This document shows positions 16,874 to 23,717 of a stretch of 64,000 nucleotides of DNA, piece after piece; position 1 is the stretch's first letter, and every line of letters starts with the position of its first letter. The stretch lies in the NCBI RefSeq assembly GCF_002269255.1, contig NZ_CP022823.1, positions 3,472,001 through 3,536,000 on the forward strand, read 5' to 3'. Under the pieces are notes generated by a model, which was given only the letters and a program-made list of their open reading frames with translations, was not told where the DNA came from and searched no databases. This DNA is from Klebsiella quasivariicola (lineage in GTDB: Bacteria > Pseudomonadota > Gammaproteobacteria > Enterobacterales > Enterobacteriaceae). A program made the position numbers and the translations under genes.

Positions 16874-18498
16874 TTTCCCTCACTCATTAAAATCTCTCCG
16901 TAGGCCTGGCGCAGTTGATTTTTGAGCACCTTACCCGTGGCGCTGACCGGCAGCGCGTCGACAAATATCACCCGGTCCGGGATCTGCCACTTTGGCACCC
17001 GCTTCGCAAACCAGCTCAGCAGATCGGTCTCTTCCACTTCGCCCCCTTCCGCGCGAACGCACAGCAGCACCGGCCGCTCGTCCCAGCGCGGGTGGCGGGC
17101 GGCGATGGCCGCCGCGCTGCGCACCGCCGGATGCGCGATGGCGATATTCTCCAGCTCAACGGTGGAGATCCATTCCCCACCGGACTTGATAATATCCTTT
17201 GCCCGATCGCTGATCACCAGATAACCATTGGCGTCGAGCGTACCGATATCACCGGTATCAAACCAGCCTGCCGCGGTCAGGGCGCTCGCGTCCTGACCAT
17301 AATACTGCTCCACCACCCAGTGCCCTCTGACCTGCAGATATCCCTGGCTTTGCCCATCCCGGGGCAACGGTTCGCCATCCACGCCCACCACCTGCAGTTC
17401 GATGCCGAAAATGGGCCGCCCCTGACCGGCGCGCTGTTTTTGCTGCTCCTGTGCCGGGAGCCCGTCATGTTTGCTCAACGGCGTGTTGATGGTGCCGATA
17501 GGCGATGTTTCGGTCATTCCCCAGGCGTGGGTCAGCGCAATGCCGTAATCACGCTGAAAGGCCTCGGCCATCGACGGCGGCAGCGCGGAGCCGCCGACCA
17601 GCGCCCGTTTAAATTCAGGCACTCTGACGTCTGTCTGGCGCATCGCCGCCAGCAAGCCGGCCCTGATCACCGGCACACCAAACCCCACCGTCACCTTCTC
17701 GGCGGCCAGCAGCTGCAGCAGGCTGTCGCCATCGAGGTGCGGCCCCGGCAGCACCAGCCGCGCGCCGACCATCGCGGCGATAAACGGCGTTCCCCACGCA
17801 TTGACATGGAACATCGGCACCACCGGCAACAGGCTGTCCTTCGCCGATATGCCGGCGGCGTCAGGCTGGTTGCCGCTCAGGGCGTGCAGGACCAGCGAAC
17901 GATGGGTATTCAACACCCCTTTCGGCCGGCCGGTGGTTCCCGAGGTGTAGCAGAGCGAAGCCGGGGTCAGTTCATTGAGCGGCGGCCAGCGATAGTCTAT
18001 GGTCCCCTGCTGCAACAGATCGTCATAAAACAGCAGCGAGGGCAGCTGGCTGAGCGCGGCTTCGCTGCGGGGTTCCATCAGCACGATGTGTTTTACCGTC
18101 GGCAGGTGCGGCAGCAGCTGCGCAACCAGTGGCAGAAAGGTCTGGTCAAAAAACAGCACTTCGTCGGCAGCGTCGTTGAGGATATACCGCAGATGGTCCA
18201 CCGACAGCCGTGGGTTAACGGTGTGCGTCACCCAGCAGCCGGAGGCGACGGCAAAATAGATTTCCAGGTGGCGGCGGTTGTTCCATGCCAGGGTAGCGCA
18301 GCGGGCGCCCGGCGGCAGCCCCAGCGACGCCAGCGCCGATGCCAGCCGCTGAGCATGGCGGGCCACCTCCCCCCAGCTGCTGCGCTCCTTCTCGCCGCCG
18401 GCACCCACCGAGACAATCTCGGTCTCGCTGTGATACTGCGCCGCATGGCCGAGCAGCGCGGCAGTGGTGAGATCCTGATAAATCATCGGTGACGGCAT
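16870..18498 (-). CDS. AMP-forming acyl-CoA ligase family protein
   Basis: A 542-residue ANL-superfamily enzyme. The adenylate-forming P-loop YTSGTTGRPKGV is near residues 184-195. GMTETSP, GWFDTGDIG and the hinge region RAKDIIKSGGEWIS follow in order. The catalytic lysine is K523 in SATGKVLKNQLR. Overall it resembles fatty acyl-CoA or aryl-CoA synthetases, activating a carboxylic acid with ATP and joining it to CoA. The start at 18498 has AGGAGA about seven bases upstream. It is the first gene of a two-gene operon with the aldehyde dehydrogenase. Chain length and substrate class cannot be fixed from motifs alone. Confidence 0.82.
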   Translation of the reverse strand: MPSPMIYQDLTTAALLGHAAQYHSETEIVSVGAGGEKERSSWGEVARHAQRLASALASLGLPPGARCATLAWNNRRHLEIYFAVASGCWVTHTVNPRLSVDHLRYILNDAADEVLFFDQTFLPLVAQLLPHLPTVKHIVLMEPRSEAALSQLPSLLFYDDLLQQGTIDYRWPPLNELTPASLCYTSGTTGRPKGVLNTHRSLVLHALSGNQPDAAGISAKDSLLPVVPMFHVNAWGTPFIAAMVGARLVLPGPHLDGDSLLQLLAAEKVTVGFGVPVIRAGLLAAMRQTDVRVPEFKRALVGGSALPPSMAEAFQRDYGIALTHAWGMTETSPIGTINTPLSKHDGLPAQEQQKQRAGQGRPIFGIELQVVGVDGEPLPRDGQSQGYLQVRGHWVVEQYYGQDASALTAAGWFDTGDIGTLDANGYLVISDRAKDIIKSGGEWISTVELENIAIAHPAVRSAAAIAARHPRWDERPVLLCVRAEGGEVEETDLLSWFAKRVPKWQIPDRVIFVDALPVSATGKVLKNQLRQAYGEILMSEGK

Positions 18499-18534
18499 GG
18501 CGGGTCTCCTTTACAGACGTCCGGCGGAATAGAG

Positions 18535-18560
18535 GGGCGCGGCGCGATCGCGCGGGCGCC
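18535..18560. promoter_or_regulatory. GC-rich palindrome upstream of the ligase/ALDH operon
   Basis: A perfect 12-base palindrome GCGCGATCGCGC (18542-18553) is nested in outer arms GGCGC and GCGCC, 44 bases before the ligase start codon. It may be an operator or form a leader hairpin. No T-run follows. The rest of 18499-18734 shows nothing else recognisable except a 9-bp stem at 18697-18723. Confidence 0.3.
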
Positions 18561-18734
18561 TATTGAATCTGGTCTACATTTGCCGGTCTGCACAAAAAAA
18601 CGTACAGAAATCAGCGGTCACGCACAAAATAGAGTGGGAAATGATTCAGGAAGGAGAAGACGAACTCATGACCGGAAGATCATTACTCAGAGAGCGTATC
18701 GCCCGACACCGGGCCGGGCGATAGCGGTGGCGAT

Positions 18735-20741
18735 TTACAGCAGCGCTTTCGCTTTAGCGACCACGTTGTCGACGGTGAAGCCGAACTCCTCGAACAGCTG
18801 CTCAGCCGGCGCAGACTCACCGAAGGTGGTCATGCCAACGATGGCGCCATTCAGGCCAACGTATTTGAACCAGTAGTCCGCAATACCGGCTTCCACAGCA
18901 ACGCGCGCAGAAACGGCTTTCGGCAGTACGGATTCACGGTAGGCCGCATCCTGCTTGTCGAATGCGTCGGTAGACGGCATGGAAACCACGCGCGCCTTCA
19001 CGCCTTCGGCAGTCAGTTTGTCCCACGCGGCCACTGCCAGCTCAACTTCAGAACCGGTGGCGATGAAGATCAGTTCCGGCTGCGAGCCGGCGCAATCTTT
19101 CAGCACATACCCGCCGCGGGCCACGTTTGCCAGCTGCTCTGCGGTACGCTCCTGCTGCGCCAGGTTCTGACGGGAGAGGATCAGCGCGGTCGGGCCGTCC
19201 TGACGCTCCACGCCATATTTCCACGCAATCGCGGATTCCACCTGGTCACACGGACGCCAGGTGGACATGTTCGGGGTCACACGCAGGGAAGCCACCTGCT
19301 CTACCGGCTGGTGAGTCGGGCCGTCTTCGCCCAGACCGATGGAGTCGTGGGTGTAGACCATCACCTGACGCTGTTTCATCAGCGCCGCCATACGTACCGC
19401 GTTACGCGCATATTCCACAAACATCAGGAAGGTGGAGGTGTACGGCAGGAAACCACCGTGCAGCGCAATACCGTTGGCAATCGCGGTCATACCGAATTCA
19501 CGCACGCCGTAATGGATGTAGTTCCCGGCGGTGTCTTCGTTGATCGGCTTAGAACCGGACCACAGGGTCAGGTTGGACGGCGCCAGGTCGGCAGAACCGC
19601 CGAGGAATTCCGGCAGCAGCGGGCCAAACGCTTCGATGGCGTTCTGCGAGGCTTTACGGCTGGCGATTTTCGCCGGGTTGGCCTGCAGCTTCGCGATGAA
19701 CTCGCTGGCTTTCGCGTCGAAGTCAGACGGCATCTCACCTTTCATACGACGGGTGAATTCGGCCGCTTCCTGCGGGAAGGCTTTGGCGTAAGCCGCAAAC
19801 TTCTCGTTCCATGCGGCTTCTTTCGCCTGGCCTGCCTCTTTCGCATCCCACTGGGCATAGATCTCAGACGGGATTTCAAACGGCGCGTATTTCCAGCCCA
19901 GCGCTTCGCGGGTCAGCGCGATTTCCGCGTCGCCCAGCGGCGCGCCGTGGGAATCATGGGTGCCTGCCTTGTTCGGCGAACCGAAGCCGATGATGGTTTT
20001 GCACATCAGCAGGGACGGTTTGTCGGTGACCGCACGCGCTTCTTCTACCGCGCGTTTGATGGCGTCAGCGTCGTGACCGTCCACGCCGCGCACCACGTGC
20101 CAGCCGTAGGCTTCAAAGCGTTTCGCGGTATCGTCTGTGAACCAGCCTTCAACGTGGCCGTCGATAGAGATGCCGTTGTCATCATAGAAGGCCACCAGTT
20201 TGCCCAGTTTCAGGGTCCCGGCCAGGGAGCACACTTCGTGAGAAATGCCTTCCATCATGCAGCCGTCGCCCATAAAGGCGTAGGTGTAGTGGTCAACGAT
20301 GTCGTGGCCCGGACGGTTAAACTGCGCCGCCAGGGTTTTCTCGGCGATAGCCATCCCGACCGCGTTAGCGATACCCTGACCCAGCGGACCGGTGGTGGTT
20401 TCCACGCCCGCGGTGTAGCCGACTTCCGGGTGACCCGGGGTTTTGGCGTGCAGCTGGCGGAAGTTTTTCAGCTCGGATATCGGCAGATCGTAGCCAGTGA
20501 GGTGCAGCAGGCTGTAAATCAGCATCGAACCATGGCCATTGGACAGGACAAAACGGTCACGGTCAGCCCACGCCGGATTGTTCGGGTTATGGTTCAGGAA
20601 ATCACGCCACAGCACTTCGGCAATGTCAGCCATACCCATCGGGGCACCCGGGTGGCCGGATTTGGCTTTCTGTACAGCGTCCATGCTCAGGGCGCGCAGC
20701 GCATTGGCGCACTGGCGGCGAGTGGTATTTGTCGTCTTCAT
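18735..20741 (-). CDS. Transketolase (TktA/TktB-type paralogue)
   Basis: A 668-residue transketolase with all three domains. Visible landmarks are SGHPGAPMGMADIAEVLW, the thiamin diphosphate motif GDGCMMEGISHEVCSLAG, GSADLAPSNL, and the pyrimidine-domain segment GLGEDGPTHQPVEQ. It transfers two-carbon units between ketose and aldose phosphates, for example erythrose 4-phosphate plus xylulose 5-phosphate to fructose 6-phosphate plus glyceraldehyde 3-phosphate. It is the last gene of a seven-gene operon and follows a transaldolase gene by 20 bases, as in the E. coli talA-tktB pair. The rest of that operon is C4-sugar-like, so this copy is likely a pathway-specific extra one. Confidence 0.9.
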   Translation of the reverse strand: MKTTNTTRRQCANALRALSMDAVQKAKSGHPGAPMGMADIAEVLWRDFLNHNPNNPAWADRDRFVLSNGHGSMLIYSLLHLTGYDLPISELKNFRQLHAKTPGHPEVGYTAGVETTTGPLGQGIANAVGMAIAEKTLAAQFNRPGHDIVDHYTYAFMGDGCMMEGISHEVCSLAGTLKLGKLVAFYDDNGISIDGHVEGWFTDDTAKRFEAYGWHVVRGVDGHDADAIKRAVEEARAVTDKPSLLMCKTIIGFGSPNKAGTHDSHGAPLGDAEIALTREALGWKYAPFEIPSEIYAQWDAKEAGQAKEAAWNEKFAAYAKAFPQEAAEFTRRMKGEMPSDFDAKASEFIAKLQANPAKIASRKASQNAIEAFGPLLPEFLGGSADLAPSNLTLWSGSKPINEDTAGNYIHYGVREFGMTAIANGIALHGGFLPYTSTFLMFVEYARNAVRMAALMKQRQVMVYTHDSIGLGEDGPTHQPVEQVASLRVTPNMSTWRPCDQVESAIAWKYGVERQDGPTALILSRQNLAQQERTAEQLANVARGGYVLKDCAGSQPELIFIATGSEVELAVAAWDKLTAEGVKARVVSMPSTDAFDKQDAAYRESVLPKAVSARVAVEAGIADYWFKYVGLNGAIVGMTTFGESAPAEQLFEEFGFTVDNVVAKAKALL

Positions 20742-20761
20742 CGGTCTGTTTCCCCTGCGGC

Positions 20762-21712
20762 CTACAGCATCTGCTGAATCTGTTGTTCCAGTTTCACCTG
20801 ATCGACAGCAAACAGGCGGATCCCTTCCGCCAGTTTTTCCACTGCCATAGGATCCTGATGATGCTGCCAGAGAAACTCCGCCTGTGTCATCGGGCTGGGA
20901 CGGGTTTCCGTCACGCAGCCGGGAGCCAGCTGACGGGTCAGCGCGCCTTCGCTGGCCGCCAGCTCGTCCAGCAGCGCCGGAGAGATGGTCAGGCGATCGC
21001 AGCCCGCCAGCGCCTGGATCTGCTCAATACGACGGAAGCTGGCGCCCATTACCACCGTGTCATAGCCATGGGATTTGTAATACTGATAAATCTGGCGCAC
21101 GGAGACCACGCCCGGGTCGCTGTCCACCTGATAGGCTGACTGCGGCTGGTGCTTCTGATACCAGTCGTAGATGCGCCCCACAAAGGGCGAGATGAGAAAG
21201 ACGCCCGCTTCGGCGCACGCCCGGGCCTGAGCGAAAGAAAACAGCAGCGTCAGGTTGCAGTTTATACCGCTCTGCTCCAGCTCTTCGGCAGCGCGAATGC
21301 CCTCCCAGGTGGCGGCGAGCTTAATTAAAATCCGCTCGGGACCAATGCCATTTTTTTCATATAACTGGATAAGCTTGCGCGCCTTCGCGACGCACATTCC
21401 GCGATCCCAGGCAAAGCGGGCATCCACTTCGGTGGAGATACGCCCGGGCACATGGCGCAGCACCTCGCTGCCGATATCCACTGCCACCTGATCGCAGGCG
21501 TTAATCAACTGCGTTTCTGCGCTGCCCCCCTGGCGGCGTGCCTTGCCAATCGCATCGGCAATCAGCGGCTGATACTGCGGCAACTGCGCGGCCTTCAGCA
21601 CCAGCGAAGGGTTGGTGGTCGCATCCTGTGGAGCAAACTTTTTAATCGATTCAATATCGCCGGTATCAGCAACAACCGTGGTGTATTTTTTCAGTTCGTC
21701 TAACTGGCTCAT
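20762..21712 (-). CDS. Transaldolase (TalA/TalB-type paralogue)
   Basis: A 316-residue class I transaldolase. The Schiff-base lysine is in RILIKLAATWEG. The LTLLFSFAQARACAEAGVFL and SPFVGRIYDWY motifs and the N-terminal QDATTNPSL are present. It moves a dihydroxyacetone unit between sugar phosphates and uses erythrose 4-phosphate. An adjacent in-frame ATG at 21715 is possible; 21712 has better spacing from AAGGAA. It sits between the RpiB-like and transketolase genes of the same operon. Confidence 0.92.
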   Translation of the reverse strand: MSQLDELKKYTTVVADTGDIESIKKFAPQDATTNPSLVLKAAQLPQYQPLIADAIGKARRQGGSAETQLINACDQVAVDIGSEVLRHVPGRISTEVDARFAWDRGMCVAKARKLIQLYEKNGIGPERILIKLAATWEGIRAAEELEQSGINCNLTLLFSFAQARACAEAGVFLISPFVGRIYDWYQKHQPQSAYQVDSDPGVVSVRQIYQYYKSHGYDTVVMGASFRRIEQIQALAGCDRLTISPALLDELAASEGALTRQLAPGCVTETRPSPMTQAEFLWQHHQDPMAVEKLAEGIRLFAVDQVKLEQQIQQML

Positions 21713-21742
21713 CATCTGTTCCTTATCTTACGACTGCGGAGG

Positions 21743-22201
21743 TTAATCTCTGGCATGCTGGTGTTCGTAATAATCAATACGTTCCACTTTGGGCGCGGAG
21801 CCGCCGCCTTCATATTCGGACTCAAGCCATGCCTGAATAATTTTTTTGCCCAGCTCAGTGCCAATCACCCGCGCGCCGAGGGTAATAATCTGCGCGTTGT
21901 TACTTTTACGCGCTCGCTCAGCAGAGAAGGTATCGTGACACTGGGCGGCGCGGACCCCGGGGACTTTATTGGCCACAATACTCATCCCAATGCCGGTACC
22001 GCAGATCAGGATGCCGCGATCGTGTTCGCCCTGTTTAATCGACATCGCCACCGCATGGGCAACATCCGGATAAACGGTACTCCCCTGGCGTTTATCGCTG
22101 CTGTAATCCGCGACGTTAATTCCCAGCCCATTCAAATAAGCGACGATAGTATCGCGAAAAGCATAGGCGGCATCATCCGCACCAATAGCGATTGTTTTCA
22201 T
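21743..22201 (-). CDS. RpiB/LacAB-family sugar-phosphate isomerase, ring-opening His replaced
   Basis: A 152-residue RpiB/LacAB-family protein. The active cysteine C67 and the phosphate loop ILICGTGIGMSIVANK are intact. Two positions conserved in ribose-5-phosphate isomerase B differ. The usual GxDHxG reads GADDAA (D10 for H10). The catalytic ring-opening His of the RQHNDTN-type segment is serine in RKSNNAQ (S100). Loss of the ring-opening residue fits an acyclic substrate such as erythrulose 4-phosphate, as for EryI-type enzymes. Neighbours (transketolase, transaldolase, EryH-like isomerase) support this. The substrate is inferred. Confidence 0.85.
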   Translation of the reverse strand: MKTIAIGADDAAYAFRDTIVAYLNGLGINVADYSSDKRQGSTVYPDVAHAVAMSIKQGEHDRGILICGTGIGMSIVANKVPGVRAAQCHDTFSAERARKSNNAQIITLGARVIGTELGKKIIQAWLESEYEGGGSAPKVERIDYYEHQHARD

Positions 22202-22229
22202 GGTTATTTCCTTAATTTAACAGTACGTC

Positions 22230-22604
22230 TTAATGACAATTCGGGTAAAACGAAATTTGATCGCCAGGCTGAATAATTTGTGGTGGTTCGCCGTAAAGGT
22301 GTACCGTCCCGGGTAATTCAGCGATATCTGCGCCATCAAAATTTAGCGTGATATGGCCAAGCTGTCGTAAATTTGCCGTTGCCACACTGCCTACCGCGGT
22401 CACCCGATAATTTTTATCATTTAATTTCATTCGCTGACCGGGCGATAACTCGGCGGTCAGTTCGCTGGCCTGGTGTACGGCGCAATAACTCGCAATATCG
22501 TCGGGAACGGCATCGGAGAATAAAATAAGCCGCTGCTCCCGCAGAGAGCACTCAACATATTCCCCGACGGCGGTAATTCGTAATGAATACAACGGCACGC
22601 TCAT
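22230..22604 (-). CDS. PTS glucitol/sorbitol-type EIIA protein
   Basis: A 124-residue homologue of SrlB (GutA), the glucitol-specific IIA protein. Matching segments include PDDIASYCAVH, NYRVTAVGSVATANLRQLGHI and ELPGTVHLYG. The histidine phosphorylated by HPr in SrlB (H43) corresponds to H44 here and is kept. The gene lies one base after the permease gene and 28 bases before the RpiB-like gene. A glucitol-type IIB domain is fused to the kinase encoded two genes upstream, but no IIC membrane subunit is present. It probably passes phosphate from HPr to that IIB domain; what the phosphate then does is unknown. Confidence 0.85.
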   Translation of the reverse strand: MSVPLYSLRITAVGEYVECSLREQRLILFSDAVPDDIASYCAVHQASELTAELSPGQRMKLNDKNYRVTAVGSVATANLRQLGHITLNFDGADIAELPGTVHLYGEPPQIIQPGDQISFYPNCH

Positions 22605-22605
22605 A

Positions 22606-23625
22606 CTATTTGTGTCCTTTGGCGGCAGGGGAAGATAATGTCACGCTCTCTTCACTTTTCGCGTCTTGCAAAGGTTCAGCGGCTGGCGCCCGCTTTTTCA
22701 GCCGTTTATCAAACCAGGCGACCAGTATCGGCGCGGTGATCATGGTGATAATGCTCGCCGTCGCCAGCTGCGCGGTGGCAGCATCCACGTACATCGCCAG
22801 CGAAGGATCCGCCTGGGCAACCATCGCCGGCGTCAGCGCTGAGCTGGCGGCGGTGGTTCCCAGCGCGGCGCCCAGCGCGCTTTTCTTCTTCAAAAACAGG
22901 TTGTAGATAAAGTAGAACACAATCCCGGTGAGCGCGGAGATAATCCCCAACAGGATCCCGGACAGGCCGGCGGTAAACACTGTATTGATGCTGGAGTTGG
23001 CGCCGATGGCGAACGACATAATAATGATCACCAGCGGCTGCGCCGCGGCGCATAACTGTTTAAAACGTTCGTCCAGATTGCCCCACAGCATGCCAATCAG
23101 CAGCGGGATAAGCATCGACAGCAGCGCGGCGAAGGGAATATTGGCCAGGCCGCTGACGCCCAGCACCATCATGGTGACAAACGGACCATCCTTGATGCAG
23201 AACACGGAGATCGCCCCGGCATCACTGGCATCGCCATAGTTGCTGCACAATGCGATATAGAGGGAGCTGTTCGAGCTGGTCAGGCAGGCAATCAGCGCCA
23301 GGGTCGATATCCCGAGAAATCCGCTCGGGCCAAACAACGTTCCCGCGGCCCATACCGCCAGGGCCCCGGCCAGACATTTGAGAAACAGCAGCACCGCGCC
23401 TTTATAGAGCGGCAACCCGGCCTGACGGATATTGATCGAGGTTCCGCAAATGAGTAAAAATATGCCCATCATGGCGCTGGAACCGACTTTAAATAAAGCG
23501 GTGGTCGGGCCGCCAATACTGAGCACCTGGGGAGCAAAGGTATTAATCAATATTGCCACCAGCAGTGGAATAATGATTAGCCCACCGGGCACCTTATTCA
23601 TTTTCTCAAGTATATTAATATTCAT
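22606..23625 (-). CDS. KdgT-family permease (2-keto-3-deoxygluconate transporter-like)
   Basis: A 339-residue inner-membrane protein with about ten hydrophobic segments. It shares with KdgT the N-terminal KVPGGLIIIPLLVAIL, the IFLLICGTSINIRQAG segment, LSTLALIACLTSSNSSLY, the GNLDER loop and a late AAASSALTPAMVA-like stretch. KdgT imports a sugar acid by proton symport, so this protein probably imports the substrate of the neighbouring kinase, likely a C4 sugar acid. Its C-terminal ~25 residues are charged and cytosolic-looking. The ribosome binding site is weak. The preceding 92-base gap (23626-23717) holds only a loose inverted repeat (AACGACG/CGTCGTT). Confidence 0.82.
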   Translation of the reverse strand: MNINILEKMNKVPGGLIIIPLLVAILINTFAPQVLSIGGPTTALFKVGSSAMMGIFLLICGTSINIRQAGLPLYKGAVLLFLKCLAGALAVWAAGTLFGPSGFLGISTLALIACLTSSNSSLYIALCSNYGDASDAGAISVFCIKDGPFVTMMVLGVSGLANIPFAALLSMLIPLLIGMLWGNLDERFKQLCAAAQPLVIIIMSFAIGANSSINTVFTAGLSGILLGIISALTGIVFYFIYNLFLKKKSALGAALGTTAASSALTPAMVAQADPSLAMYVDAATAQLATASIITMITAPILVAWFDKRLKKRAPAAEPLQDAKSEESVTLSSPAAKGHK

Positions 23626-23717
23626 AGGGTGACTCTTAAATTAAGATTTAACAGAGATAACGACGCAATACTACCCTGACGACCATTACGTCGTTTATTA
23701 GTTATTAGATGACTGGG

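Noticed and set aside
16915..18492. A 525-codon plus-strand frame opposite the acyl-CoA ligase gene
   Set aside because: The translated product is Arg/His/Gln-rich without recognisable domains; the minus-strand ligase carries all catalytic motifs.
18697..18723. 9-bp stem (TATCGCCCG/CGGGCGATA) after the transketolase gene as an intrinsic terminator
   Set aside because: No T-run follows on the minus strand; it may be an RNA end structure, but termination cannot be claimed.
19311..20777. A 488-codon plus-strand frame opposite transketolase
   Set aside because: The transketolase motifs on the other strand are unambiguous, and the plus frame shows only reverse-complement composition.
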